Of a DNA stretch of 64,000 nt, positions 9,213 through 17,788 are shown in pieces (position 1 is the stretch's first letter; each line of letters starts with the position of its first letter). The notes beneath the pieces were generated by a model. That model worked only from the letters and a program-made list of their open reading frames with translations, had not been told where the DNA came from and ran no database searches. The stretch covers positions 1-64,000 of the forward strand of contig NZ_MDGK01000024.1 of the NCBI RefSeq assembly GCF_001870465.1, written 5' to 3'. Source of the DNA: Pseudomonas extremorientalis (GTDB lineage: Bacteria > Pseudomonadota > Gammaproteobacteria > Pseudomonadales > Pseudomonadaceae). Position numbers and translations under genes: made by a program.

Positions 9213-9689
9213 ATGTCATCGTCACTCATCATTGCCTGGCTCTATGCGACGCCCTTGAGCACCGCCATCCGTGACGTCCTCTGGGTCATCCCCACGGTCC
9301 AGAGCATTCATATCATCGCCATCACCGTGCTGTTCGGCTCGGCGCTGGTCAGCGACCTGCGCCTGGCCGGGGTGCTCGCCACGGACGAGCCCTTGCGGGG
9401 TGTGGTGCGCCGCTACTACCCGTGGATGCGCAACGCCCTCATGGTCCTGCTCTTCACCGGGCTGATCATGATCATCGCCGAGCCCGACCGGGTACTCGTC
9501 AACACCACGTTCTGGCTGAAGATGGTCCTGGTGGTGACGGCGTTCACCCTGACGTTACTCCTGCGGCGCCCACTGCTGCGAGCCCCCGATGAGCGCGAAA
9601 AGCGCCCCATCAAGGCACTGGCCTGGCTGTCGATCGGCCTGTGGTGCGCGGTGATCATTTGCGGTCGCTGGATCGCCTACACGATCTAA
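9213..9689 (+). CDS. DUF6644-like membrane protein, copy 1
   Basis: A 158-residue protein with four predicted membrane helices. It shares a pattern with the next gene: SxHxIxIxxxxGxxxVxDLRLxG in the second helix, FWLKM in the third, and GRWIAY near the C-terminus. This matches the uncharacterised DUF6644 family. The conserved histidine of helix two could ligate haem or a metal, which is inference. It sits between the secreted hydrolase and its paralogue in the operon. Confidence 0.65.
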   Translation: MSSSLIIAWLYATPLSTAIRDVLWVIPTVQSIHIIAITVLFGSALVSDLRLAGVLATDEPLRGVVRRYYPWMRNALMVLLFTGLIMIIAEPDRVLVNTTFWLKMVLVVTAFTLTLLLRRPLLRAPDEREKRPIKALAWLSIGLWCAVIICGRWIAYTI

Positions 9690-9721
9690 GCGTTTTCAAC
9701 CCAAGCCTTGAGGTACTCGCC

Positions 9722-10210
9722 ATGGACATCCAACCGCTGCTGCAAACCCTCCAGGACACTCCCGTCGCCGCGTTCATCCGTGAGTCGGGCTCGGTCTTCC
9801 CATTGCTTGAATCGGTGCATGTGATCGGCATCGCCATCGTCTACGGCACCATCGCCGTGGTGGACCTGCGCCTGCTGGGCGTGGCCTCCCATCGGCGCAG
9901 TGCGCTGAAGCTGATCCAGGATCTGCTGCCCTACACCTGGGTCGCGTTCGTGGTGTGCGTGATGACCGGCCTGCTGATGTTCTGCGCCAATGGCACGACC
10001 TATGTGCAGAACACCGCGTTCCTGTGGAAGATGGGCCTGCTGGTGCTGGCCGGGCTGAACATGGGGGTGTTCCACCTGGGCGCCTTTCGCCGCATCGGCG
10101 AATGGGACACCACGCTACCGCCGCCCAGCCAGGCACGCGTGGCGGGTTTCAGTTCACTGGCGCTGTGGGCAGGGGTGATTTTCCTCGGCCGCTGGATTGC
10201 GTTTCTCTGA
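9722..10210 (+). CDS. DUF6644-like membrane protein, copy 2
   Basis: A 162-residue four-helix membrane protein paralogous to the preceding gene (SVHVIGIAIVYG, VDLRLLG, LWKMGLL, GRWIAFL). Side-by-side paralogues suggest a heterodimer in the inner membrane. The stop codon overlaps the start of the next gene by one base (TGATG at 10208-10212), so translation is coupled. The function is unknown. Confidence 0.65.
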   Translation: MDIQPLLQTLQDTPVAAFIRESGSVFPLLESVHVIGIAIVYGTIAVVDLRLLGVASHRRSALKLIQDLLPYTWVAFVVCVMTGLLMFCANGTTYVQNTAFLWKMGLLVLAGLNMGVFHLGAFRRIGEWDTTLPPPSQARVAGFSSLALWAGVIFLGRWIAFL

Positions 10211-10911
10211 TGGCCAGCCTGAGCGATGCAATCACGGTGGTGCGCCCGCGCTCCGGGCGCTGGGAGTCGCTGGCACTGCTGCTGGCGACCCTGGCCGTGA
10301 TCGCCGGCGTGGCCGGCTATGTGGCCCTGCGCCCGCAGAAAGCCGGCCCGCCCATCCCCTTGAGCTGGCAGGTGCGCTCCTTCGACGGTCTGGGCGCAGT
10401 CGACCAGGCGATCCATAGCGCGCTGTTGCCGGCCGGCGAGGAAATCATCTGGTTCAACAACGACACTGGCGGCTGGATCACCTTGGAGCATGCGCAAAAG
10501 CTGCTGTTGCCGCCCTTCTACCGCGATGGTTTCTGGAAGACCCATGGCGAGGTGCAATGGCAGTTGATTTTGCCGGGTACCCACCAGGCCCACGGGCTTT
10601 CCGGCGACGCCCATGCACCGGCGGACCCGAGCGCCAACCAGGTGTCGCAAGCCACCCAGGGCCAGGGTGCCACGGTGTACTACGGCGCTGGCGGCCGCGC
10701 CACGGGCCAGAGCGCCTACCTGCTGGTCATCGGTCACGCCCACGCCGGTGTGATGTGGGCCAACCAGGCGACGATCTGGGTCCATCCCGACCCGAACGCG
10801 CCCTACCCTGGCATCGTCAAGCCCGAGTCGCTGGTCGGCGATGGCTGGCGCCAGGTCATTCCATACGACGGCACCAGCGAAGTCGAACGTGTCAAAGGAA
10901 CCCAGCCATGA
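10210..10911 (+). CDS. DUF6162-like membrane-anchored periplasmic protein
   Basis: A 233-residue protein with one N-terminal membrane anchor (about residues 20-42, SLALLLATLAVIAGVAGYVAL) and a periplasmic domain. Its features fit the DUF6162 family, whose genes are often found just before ZnuA-type binding proteins in Pseudomonas metal and pyoverdine loci. The ATG overlaps the upstream stop by one base, and its own stop overlaps the next ATG (ATGA at 10908-10911), so all three are translationally coupled. It probably assists the ABC transporter encoded next. The mechanism is unknown. Confidence 0.6.
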   Translation: MASLSDAITVVRPRSGRWESLALLLATLAVIAGVAGYVALRPQKAGPPIPLSWQVRSFDGLGAVDQAIHSALLPAGEEIIWFNNDTGGWITLEHAQKLLLPPFYRDGFWKTHGEVQWQLILPGTHQAHGLSGDAHAPADPSANQVSQATQGQGATVYYGAGGRATGQSAYLLVIGHAHAGVMWANQATIWVHPDPNAPYPGIVKPESLVGDGWRQVIPYDGTSEVERVKGTQP

Positions 10912-11855
10912 CTACCGCTACCCAACGCCCGTCACGGTGGCGCAGATGCCTTGCGCTGTTGATGCTGATGCCTGTGGTTGCACTCGCAGGCACCGCGACC
11001 GCCTCGGGCAAACCGCTCAGGATCGGCGTCACGCTCCACCCCTACTACAGTTTCGTGGCGAACATCGTCGGTGACCGGGCGCAGGTCATTGCGCTGATCC
11101 CGCCCGAGGCGAACCCGCACAACTACCAGCCGCAACCCGACGACATCACCCGGGCGATGAACCTGGATGTGCTGGTGGTCAACGGCATCGGCCACGATGA
11201 ATGGGCTTTCCAGATCGTAAAGGCCGCCGGGCGCACGGCGACGTTGCCGATCATCCAGGCCAATGCATCGGTGGCCCTGATTCCCATCGCGGGCGACCAG
11301 AGCGGGGTCAAGGTGGTCAACCCACACACGTTCGTGTCCACCACCGCGGCGATCCAGCAGGTGTTCGAGATCGCCCGCCGGCTGGGCGAACTGGACCCGG
11401 ACAACGCAGCGACGTACCGCCACAACGCCCTCGCGTATGCCGCGCGGATCCGCGAGTTGCGCGCGCGCTTCATGACCCGCTTCGCCGCGCTGGACCTGTC
11501 GGCGTTCCGCTGCGCGACCACCCATGCCGGCTACGACTACCTGATGCAGGAGTTCGGCCTGTTCGTCAGCGCGGTGATTGAACCACGCCATGGCGTGGCC
11601 CCGACGGCACGCCAGTTGGCCAACACCATCGAGGCCATCAAGCGCGCCAACGTGCGCGTACTGTTTGCCGAGAAGAACTTCTCCCTCGACCTGGCCAAAC
11701 CGATCGAAGCCGCCACCGGCGTGAAGGTCTTCGCGCTGTCGCACATCACCGGCAACGCCTATAGCGCGGACGAGTTCGAGGTGGCCATGGCCGAGAACCT
11801 CGAAACCCTGGCCCAGGCCATTGAGTTCACCCAGCCAGCCAGGAGCACCCCGTGA
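10908..11855 (+). CDS. ZnuA/FpvC-like metal-binding periplasmic protein
   Basis: A 315-residue cluster A-I solute-binding protein with a signal peptide (LALLMLMPVVALAGTATA). It carries the metal-ligand histidines expected for this fold: H44 or H71 (HNYQPQPDD), H140 (NPHTFVS) and H206 (THAGYDYLMQEFG). The long His-rich loop of true ZnuA is absent. The gene order binding protein-ATPase-permease-second binding protein is that of fpvC-fpvD-fpvE-fpvF in the P. aeruginosa pyoverdine locus, but no pyoverdine gene is visible here. The substrate may be a free divalent metal or a metal chelate. Confidence 0.8.
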   Translation: MTTATQRPSRWRRCLALLMLMPVVALAGTATASGKPLRIGVTLHPYYSFVANIVGDRAQVIALIPPEANPHNYQPQPDDITRAMNLDVLVVNGIGHDEWAFQIVKAAGRTATLPIIQANASVALIPIAGDQSGVKVVNPHTFVSTTAAIQQVFEIARRLGELDPDNAATYRHNALAYAARIRELRARFMTRFAALDLSAFRCATTHAGYDYLMQEFGLFVSAVIEPRHGVAPTARQLANTIEAIKRANVRVLFAEKNFSLDLAKPIEAATGVKVFALSHITGNAYSADEFEVAMAENLETLAQAIEFTQPARSTP

Positions 11856-12523
11856 TGCGTGGACCTGCCATCGTGTTTGACAACGTGTCCCTGCAACTGG
11901 CCGGCACCCGGGTGCTCGATGCCGTGAGTTTCCGGGTCGAGGCAGGCGCCCTGCATTGCCTGGTCGGCCCCAACGGCGGCGGCAAGACTTCACTGGTGCG
12001 CACACTGCTGGGCCAGATGCCGCATTCGGGGTCGGTACGGCTGGAGGGCGAGATCACCACGCCACTGGGCTATGTCCCGCAGTTGCTGGACTTCGACCGC
12101 AATGTGCCGATGACCGTCAACGACGTGATGGCCTTGCTCGGCCAACGCCGACCGGCCTTCCTGGGTTCCAGCCGCGCAGCCAAGGCACTCAGGGCTGCGG
12201 CACTCGCGCGTACCGGCGTGGCGGCGATGGGCGCGAAACCCTTCGGCAGTCTGTCCGGAGGCCAGCGCCAGCGTGTGTTGCTGGCCCAGGCGATCAGCCC
12301 GGTGCCTTGGCTGTTGATCCTCGACGAGCCGACCGCCGGCATCGATGAACCCGGCGTGCGCCTGGTGGAGGCGTTGGTCGCCGAACTGCACGACCGAGGC
12401 GTCACCATCCTGTGGATCAACCACGACCTGGAACAAGTGAGGCGCGTTGCGCAATCGGTCACGGTGATCAATCAACGGGTGTCGTTCCATGGCAGCCCCG
12501 CCCAATGGGAGAACGTGCGATGA
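11855..12523 (+). CDS. Metal ABC transporter ATPase (FpvD/ZnuC-like)
   Basis: A 222-residue cytoplasmic ATP-binding subunit. Walker A is GPNGGGKT (residues 38-45), the signature is SLSGGQRQR (132-140), Walker B with the catalytic glutamate is LLILDEPT (153-160), and the switch histidine is in INHD. AGGAG at 11841-11845 serves either the GTG at 11852 or the ATG at 11855; the ATG is given. It overlaps the preceding stop by one base and the following gene by four bases, so it is part of the coupled cassette. Confidence 0.9.
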   Translation: MRGPAIVFDNVSLQLAGTRVLDAVSFRVEAGALHCLVGPNGGGKTSLVRTLLGQMPHSGSVRLEGEITTPLGYVPQLLDFDRNVPMTVNDVMALLGQRRPAFLGSSRAAKALRAAALARTGVAAMGAKPFGSLSGGQRQRVLLAQAISPVPWLLILDEPTAGIDEPGVRLVEALVAELHDRGVTILWINHDLEQVRRVAQSVTVINQRVSFHGSPAQWENVR

Positions 12524-13425
12524 ACGCGCTGTACGACTTCATTCGCGAGCACCTCCAGGCGCTCGCTGCGACGGGCGTGCTGCCGCAACCCTTCGAGTAC
12601 GAGTTCGTGATCAACGCATTGCTCTGCGCGGTGCTGATCGGGCCGCTGCTGGGCGTGCTCGGCTCGATGGTAATGATCAAGCGCATGGCGTTCTTCAGCC
12701 AATCGGTGGGCAACGCAGCGATGACCGGCGTGGCCATTGGCGTGCTGATCGGCGAGTCCTACACCTCGCCTTACTTTTCGATGTTCGGCTTCTGCCTGCT
12801 GTTCGCCCTGACGCTCAAGTACACCCAGCATCGCACCACGCTGGCCAATGACACGCTGATCGGCGTGTTCCTGTCGATCTCGCTGGCAATGGGCGCCTCG
12901 CTGCTGCTGTTCGTGTCGGCGAAGATCAACACCCATGTGATGGAGAGCGTGCTGTTCGGCTCCATCCTGGCGGTGGACCACACCGACATGAACGTGTTGC
13001 TGGTAGTCACCGCGATCTGCGCGCTGATCGGGCTGCCGCTGTACAACGGCATGCTGCTGGCCAGCCTCAACCCAAGCCTGGCCCATGCGCGCGGCGTGCG
13101 GGTGCGCAGCGTCGACTACCTGTTCGTGGTGCTGGTCACCCTGGTCACAGTGGCCTGCCTGAAAATCATCGGCGCCGTGCTCGTCGAAGCGCTGTTGCTG
13201 ATACCGGCAGCGGCGGCCCGCAACATCAGCCATTCACTGCCGGCACTGGTAACCCGCGCCGTGTTGATCGCGATGTTTTCCTGCGTGGTCGGCATCCTGG
13301 CGCCGATGCAGTTCCACATTCCCGTGCCCACGGGCGGCGCCATCGTGATCGTTGCGGCACTGGTGTTCGTCGTCACCACCGTCATTCGGGCGACCACGGC
13401 CCGGTTCAGAGGGGCCAGCGTATGA
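12520..13425 (+). CDS. Metal ABC transporter permease (FpvE/ZnuB-like)
   Basis: A 301-residue inner-membrane permease of the ABC-3 (ZnuB/TroC) family with about eight hydrophobic helices. The IKRMAFFSQSVGNAAMTGVAIG segment is the family's conserved cytoplasmic loop region. The start is chosen at the ATG that overlaps the ATPase stop (ATGA at 12520-12523). Its stop overlaps the next start in the same way. It forms the channel through which the cargo of one or both flanking binding proteins would pass. Confidence 0.88.
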   Translation: MNALYDFIREHLQALAATGVLPQPFEYEFVINALLCAVLIGPLLGVLGSMVMIKRMAFFSQSVGNAAMTGVAIGVLIGESYTSPYFSMFGFCLLFALTLKYTQHRTTLANDTLIGVFLSISLAMGASLLLFVSAKINTHVMESVLFGSILAVDHTDMNVLLVVTAICALIGLPLYNGMLLASLNPSLAHARGVRVRSVDYLFVVLVTLVTVACLKIIGAVLVEALLLIPAAAARNISHSLPALVTRAVLIAMFSCVVGILAPMQFHIPVPTGGAIVIVAALVFVVTTVIRATTARFRGASV

Positions 13426-14360
13426 AATGGCTGAATGCTACGTGCCGCCCAAGACTGGCGCTGTTGGCGGTACTGCTGGGCAGCCCGTTGCTGGCCCAGG
13501 CGGACCAGGTGCTGGTGGCGTTGCCGGCGCTGTATGCACTCACCTCGGCACTCGGCGACGGCACTCGCCTTGAGGTGGTGCGTGTGCCGCCCGATGCGGC
13601 GGTGTCCCTGCAAAGCCAGGCCAATGCGCTGTCACGCCTGGACGCCAGTGTGTTCGAGCAGGCGACGGCGGTGGTCACCTTGAGCAGCCTGTGGCGTGCC
13701 GATCCTTTGTATGCCGCGGCCCGTCGCCACAACCTGCGGATCGTCGAGATCGACGCGTCACATTCCTGGGACGCCATCAAGCCCGGCGTGGCCGTGGCCC
13801 GCGTGCCGCCAAACGACGTGCCCTGGGCGGGCGCGCAAGTGGCCGACGACGGCCTGTCACCCTATGCCTGGCTCGGCCCCGTCAACGCCATGCGCATGTC
13901 GGCGCTGATCGCGGCCGACCTGGAACGCTTGTCTCCCGTCGACGCGCCACGCATAGAGCGCAACCTCACCGCACTCGACAGCCGCTTGCGCCGACTGAAG
14001 GCCAACTACGGCGCCCGGCTGCTGGCGGTGCCGGACCTGCGCGTGCTGTCGTTGGCCGACGAATTCATCTACCTGTTCGGCGAGTTCGGCATTTATGTCG
14101 ACGGCTGGTTCGTACGGCAGGACATCGATTGGAGCGACGCTGACTGTGCTGCGCTGACCCGCTACCTGCGCGAGCGTGACATTCGCGTCGTCGTGCACAA
14201 GTGGGCGCCGGACGCCAGGATCGCCAAGGCCATCGAAGACGGTGGCGCACGCCTGGTGCTCCTGGACACCGGCGCCGATGCAAGCAACGGCTACGAGGCC
14301 CTGCTGAGTTCGAACCTGGACGCCTTGCTGGCGGCCTTCGCCCCCCTGCAACACCCTTGA
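13422..14360 (+). CDS. Second, non-canonical periplasmic binding protein (FpvF-like)
   Basis: A 312-residue protein of the same cluster A-I class, with a signal peptide (LALLAVLLGSPLLAQA). Unlike the first binding protein it lacks the usual metal-ligand histidines: the positions that should hold HPYYSF, HNYQP and NPH read LPALYA, VPPDAAV and NDVPW. It may therefore bind a metal chelate, or act as a partner to the first binding protein, as the FpvC/FpvF pair does. It overlaps the permease stop by four bases. Confidence 0.72.
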   Translation: MKWLNATCRPRLALLAVLLGSPLLAQADQVLVALPALYALTSALGDGTRLEVVRVPPDAAVSLQSQANALSRLDASVFEQATAVVTLSSLWRADPLYAAARRHNLRIVEIDASHSWDAIKPGVAVARVPPNDVPWAGAQVADDGLSPYAWLGPVNAMRMSALIAADLERLSPVDAPRIERNLTALDSRLRRLKANYGARLLAVPDLRVLSLADEFIYLFGEFGIYVDGWFVRQDIDWSDADCAALTRYLRERDIRVVVHKWAPDARIAKAIEDGGARLVLLDTGADASNGYEALLSSNLDALLAAFAPLQHP

Positions 14361-14373
14361 CTGTGGAGCGCTC

Positions 14374-14697
14374 ATGAAACCCTTGGGTCCAACCCGTTTG
14401 ATACTGATGACAGCAGCCCTGTCGTGCTGCCAGGCGGCCTTCGCCCATGGCCCGGTGTTCGACTGCTACCTCGAACACGATGACCAGGTGAAATGCGAGG
14501 CCGGCTACACCGACGGCAGCTCCGCCGTCGGGAGAAAAATCCGTGTCCAGGATGCCCGCAACAAGCTGCTGCTCGAAGGCAGCATCGGCGCGGACAACAC
14601 CTATACGTTCCAGGCCCCCGCAGGCGACTACACCGTGTTGTTCCTGGGTGGCGACAACCATGACGCGACCATCCAGTCCGCCGACATTTCCAGGTGA
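14374..14697 (+). CDS. Small periplasmic protein, NikL-like
   Basis: A 107-residue exported protein. After the signal peptide (ending AFA) the mature chain starts with HGP and has a carboxypeptidase-regulatory-like beta fold: a DGSSAVGRKIRVQDARNK strand pair, a LLLEGSIGAD turn and an AGDYTVLFLGG C-terminal strand. This layout resembles NikL-type periplasmic parts of nickel and cobalt transporters. The N-terminal histidine after cleavage could coordinate a metal. It is 13 bases after the binding protein and directly before a NikM/DUF4198-like gene. The assignment rests on pattern only. Confidence 0.55.
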   Translation: MKPLGPTRLILMTAALSCCQAAFAHGPVFDCYLEHDDQVKCEAGYTDGSSAVGRKIRVQDARNKLLLEGSIGADNTYTFQAPAGDYTVLFLGGDNHDATIQSADISR

Positions 14698-14705
14698 AAC
14701 AGACC

Positions 14706-15557
14706 ATGACCTTCACACGACGACTGTTCCAAACCCTCGCCGGCGCCACTTTCGGCTGCGTGGCCTGTGCCGCCCAGGCCCACTTCCAGATGCTCTACGT
14801 CGAAGACACGGCGCCACAGCGCGGGGATAAGCTGGAGTTTGCGCTGGTGTTCACCCACCCCTTTTCCGGCGGCCCCACCCTGGTGATGGACAAGCCCCGG
14901 GCGTTCAGCCAGGTGAGCGCCCACGGCAGCAAGACCATCGACCTACGCCAATACCTGCGGCCGGTGCAGTGGCAGAGCCGCGACAACCAGGCGACGGCCT
15001 ATCGTGCTTCAATCCCGCGGGAGTTGATGCGCTCGCTGGGCGACCATATTTTCGTCCTCGAACCCGAACCCTACCTGGAAGCCGAGGAAGGCCTGTACAT
15101 CCAACAGTTCACCAAGCTGATCGTCAACGTCGGCGGCGTCCCCGGCGACTGGGCCGAGCCGCAGGGCTTGCCGGTGGAGATCCAGCCGCTGAGCAAACCC
15201 TACGCAAACTGGACGGGTGGCGTGTTCCGCGCCGTGGTACTGGCCGATGGCAAACCGGTGCCATTCGCCGAAGTCGAAATCGAATACCTCAACCATGCCG
15301 TCGATATCGAGCAGAACAGCTTCGGCCAGGCAGCCTACGTCACCGCGCCGCAAGCTTCATTCAACGCTCAGAGCACCTACGCGGACGCCCAGGGCATCGT
15401 GACCCTGGGCCTGCCCCGCGCCGGTTGGTGGGGCATTGCCGCGCTCGACATCGGCGCGACCAAGACCCACAAGGGCAAGCCGCTGTCGCAGGATGCGGTG
15501 TTGTGGGTGCAGGCCAGGGACATGGTGCCCGGCAAGGACTCAGGTATCGCTCATTGA
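14706..15557 (+). CDS. DUF4198 (NikM/NikK-like) periplasmic metal-uptake protein
   Basis: A 283-residue protein whose signal peptide (with an RR pair) ends at AQA; the mature chain begins with His-Phe. The stretch FTHPFSGGPTLVMDKP is the hallmark of the DUF4198 family, which occurs with nickel and cobalt importers. AGGTGA at 14692-14697 lies 8 bases before the ATG at 14706; a GTG at 14694 is the alternative. It is the last gene of the run and overlaps the end of the convergent creatininase gene by 7 bases. Together with the ABC cassette it points to transition-metal uptake. Confidence 0.68.
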   Translation: MTFTRRLFQTLAGATFGCVACAAQAHFQMLYVEDTAPQRGDKLEFALVFTHPFSGGPTLVMDKPRAFSQVSAHGSKTIDLRQYLRPVQWQSRDNQATAYRASIPRELMRSLGDHIFVLEPEPYLEAEEGLYIQQFTKLIVNVGGVPGDWAEPQGLPVEIQPLSKPYANWTGGVFRAVVLADGKPVPFAEVEIEYLNHAVDIEQNSFGQAAYVTAPQASFNAQSTYADAQGIVTLGLPRAGWWGIAALDIGATKTHKGKPLSQDAVLWVQARDMVPGKDSGIAH

Positions 15558-16300
15558 GCTATTGGCTCGCGACTGAACGCCTCGACTTCGCGAATCAAGC
15601 CCTGTGCCGCCATCATCACCAGGTCTCGCCCTTTCTCCGGCGAGGCCTGCGCCGGGTCCGAGCCCATGCGCCCGTCGACGTGGCGGGCGCGGAAATCGAA
15701 GGCCTCGCGGATCGGTCCCCACGGCGCGATCCGGGGTGAGTAGTCGGCGGTCTTGATCGAGTCCGGGTAGGCCCATTGGGTCACGGCGATCTCGGACGGC
15801 GTGGCATGGATGCCGTGGCCGGTGGGGAACTGCGCCTTGGCCAGTTCGCCCACGCCTTCCAGGTCCCACCAGTTGCATAACTTCAGGGCGAACCCCGCCG
15901 GGCGACGGGCAAAGCTGGCTTCGGCATACAGCTCGGAAAACGCCGCTTCAATGGACGCGACGTTGCCGCCATGGCCATTGAGAAACAGGATCTTTTCAAA
16001 GCCATGGGCCGCCAGCGAATGCACCCAATCGCTGATCGCGGCAATGAACGTCGAGGGCCGCAATGAGATCGTGCCGGGGAAGCCGATATGGTGCTGGGCC
16101 ATGCCGATATTGAAGGTCGGCGCGATCAGGATATCGGCGCTTTTTTGCGCCTGACACGCAATGATCTCGGGGCACATCCAGTCGGTGCCGAGCAGCCCGG
16201 TCGGCCCGTGCTGTTCGTTGGAGCCGATGGGGATGACAATGGTGCGGCTGCGCTCGAGAAAGTGGCCGATCTCGGCCCAGGTCGACAGGTATAGAAGCAT
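15551..16300 (-). CDS. Creatininase-family amidohydrolase
   Basis: A 249-residue protein of the creatinine amidohydrolase family, whose members hydrolyse cyclic or linear amides with two metal ions. Typical motifs are IGSNEQHGP near residue 30, LGTDW, FLNGHGGN in the middle and GHGIHATPSEIA later, carrying the expected Glu, Asp and His ligands. It follows the MFS transporter gene by 19 bases on the same strand, so transporter and hydrolase form an operon. The substrate may be a creatinine- or hydantoin-like amide. Confidence 0.82.
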   Translation of the reverse strand: MLLYLSTWAEIGHFLERSRTIVIPIGSNEQHGPTGLLGTDWMCPEIIACQAQKSADILIAPTFNIGMAQHHIGFPGTISLRPSTFIAAISDWVHSLAAHGFEKILFLNGHGGNVASIEAAFSELYAEASFARRPAGFALKLCNWWDLEGVGELAKAQFPTGHGIHATPSEIAVTQWAYPDSIKTADYSPRIAPWGPIREAFDFRARHVDGRMGSDPAQASPEKGRDLVMMAAQGLIREVEAFSREPIAQ

Positions 16301-16319
16301 CTTGGGTTCCTCAGGGTTT

Positions 16320-17651
16320 TCAATGATGGCGGGCCACTCGACCCGTGCTGTATTCGCCCGCCGAGCCGGTGCGCGTTCGCGGTTTGGTCGCGATGATCAC
16401 GAACGCCGCGCACAGGAACACGCAGCCCACGGCTACGACCCCCGTGTTCAAGCTGCCGGTGGCGGTTTTGGCCCAGCCGATCATGGCCGGGCCCCAGAAA
16501 CCACCGGACAGGCCGATGGTGTTGATCAAGGCAATGCCGCCTGCGGCCGCGTCGCCCTTGATGTGCTCGGAGGGCATCGCCCACAACACGGTGTAGGCCA
16601 TGAACATCATGCTGATCGACAGGATCAGCAGGGTCATCGACCCCACCAGGTGGCCGCCCGCCAGGGGATAGAGCATCAGCAGGAGCGCACCGGTGGCCGC
16701 CGGGACGGCGCAGTGCAGCCGGCGCTCGCCCAGGCGGTCCGAACGGCGCCCGATCCAGTACATGCCCAGTGCCGCCCCGACATAGGGCATGGCGGCATAC
16801 CAGCCCACTTGCTGGGTGTCTTGCAGGCCCAGGGTCTTGATGATCGCCGGCAGCCAGAAACTCATGGCGTAGATCGAGAAGATGATGCAGAAGTACGCCG
16901 AAGCCAGGACATACAGCTTAGGGTCGCGCAGTACCGCACGGAACGAATGGCTGCGGGCATTCGCCGTGCCCAGTTCGGTTTCCAGCAGCTGTTTTTCCGC
17001 CTCATTCAGCCAAGGCGCATCGGCGGGCCGGTCGGACAGCACGCAGTACATGAGCACGCCGAGCAATACACAGGGCAAGCCTTCAATCAAAAACATCCAT
17101 TGCCAGCCGGCCAGACCGCCGACACCGGCAAGCGTGGTGATGAGCCAGGCCGACAAGGGTCCGCCCAGAATGCCGCCCATGGGGCCGGCGATAAACACAA
17201 CGGCAATCGCCCGCGCCATGCGGTTCGGGCCGTACCAACGCGACAGGTAATAGATCATGCCGGGAGCGAACCCGGCTTCGAATACGCCGAGCAGAAAACG
17301 CATCGCATAGAACGTCGGCACGTCCCGTACAAACAACATGCACGCCGAGGTAATACCCCACAGCACAAGGATCCTGCTAAAGGTTTTACGCGCACCGATG
17401 CGGGGCAGCATCAGGGTGCTGGGCAGTTCGAACAGCACGTAGCCGATAAAGAAAATCCCCGCGCCGGCGCCGTAGGCAGCATCGGACAAGCCCAGGTCAC
17501 TTTGCATCTGCAGCTTGGCAAAGCCTACGTTGATGCGGTCCAGGTACGCAAAGACATAGCCGATGAACAACAGCGGCAACAGCCGCCAGTTGAGCTTGTG
17601 GTAGAGGGCAGAAATGGCTGCACTTTCTGCCGGCGCCAGGGAGGTTGGCAT
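16320..17651 (-). CDS. MFS transporter, anion:cation symporter type
   Basis: A 443-residue protein with twelve hydrophobic segments. The N-terminal LDRINVGFAKLQM and the RFLLGVFEAGFAPGMIYYLSRWY segment are typical of the ACS subfamily, which imports organic anions such as tartrate, phthalate or glucarate. It is divergent from a LysR gene with a dyad operator between them, and leads into the creatininase gene. It probably imports the compound the creatininase hydrolyses. Confidence 0.85.
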   Translation of the reverse strand: MPTSLAPAESAAISALYHKLNWRLLPLLFIGYVFAYLDRINVGFAKLQMQSDLGLSDAAYGAGAGIFFIGYVLFELPSTLMLPRIGARKTFSRILVLWGITSACMLFVRDVPTFYAMRFLLGVFEAGFAPGMIYYLSRWYGPNRMARAIAVVFIAGPMGGILGGPLSAWLITTLAGVGGLAGWQWMFLIEGLPCVLLGVLMYCVLSDRPADAPWLNEAEKQLLETELGTANARSHSFRAVLRDPKLYVLASAYFCIIFSIYAMSFWLPAIIKTLGLQDTQQVGWYAAMPYVGAALGMYWIGRRSDRLGERRLHCAVPAATGALLLMLYPLAGGHLVGSMTLLILSISMMFMAYTVLWAMPSEHIKGDAAAGGIALINTIGLSGGFWGPAMIGWAKTATGSLNTGVVAVGCVFLCAAFVIIATKPRTRTGSAGEYSTGRVARHH

Positions 17652-17724
17652 ACGAGTCTCCAGTTGTTTTTGTGGGTCTGCGTACTTGCCAATTCAGGGT
17701 GCGCCGGCCCACGATAAGCAGCAA

Positions 17725-17752
17725 GAGCAACTAAGTTCACTTAGCGTTGCTC
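17725..17752. promoter_or_regulatory. LysR-type operator dyad
   Basis: A near-perfect inverted repeat between the divergent MFS and LysR genes: GAGCAAC...GTTGCTC outer arms and CTAAGT-TC-ACTTAG core (17731-17744). Its size and position suit autoregulation and transporter control by the LysR protein. Confidence 0.6.
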
Positions 17753-17788
17753 TGTAGGCAACACAACTTCTGGAGCGGGTCATCCTTC

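Noticed and set aside
16161..17717. A 518-codon plus-strand frame over the MFS gene
   Set aside because: It is antisense to a clear twelve-helix transporter and shows low-complexity His, Arg and Gln composition.
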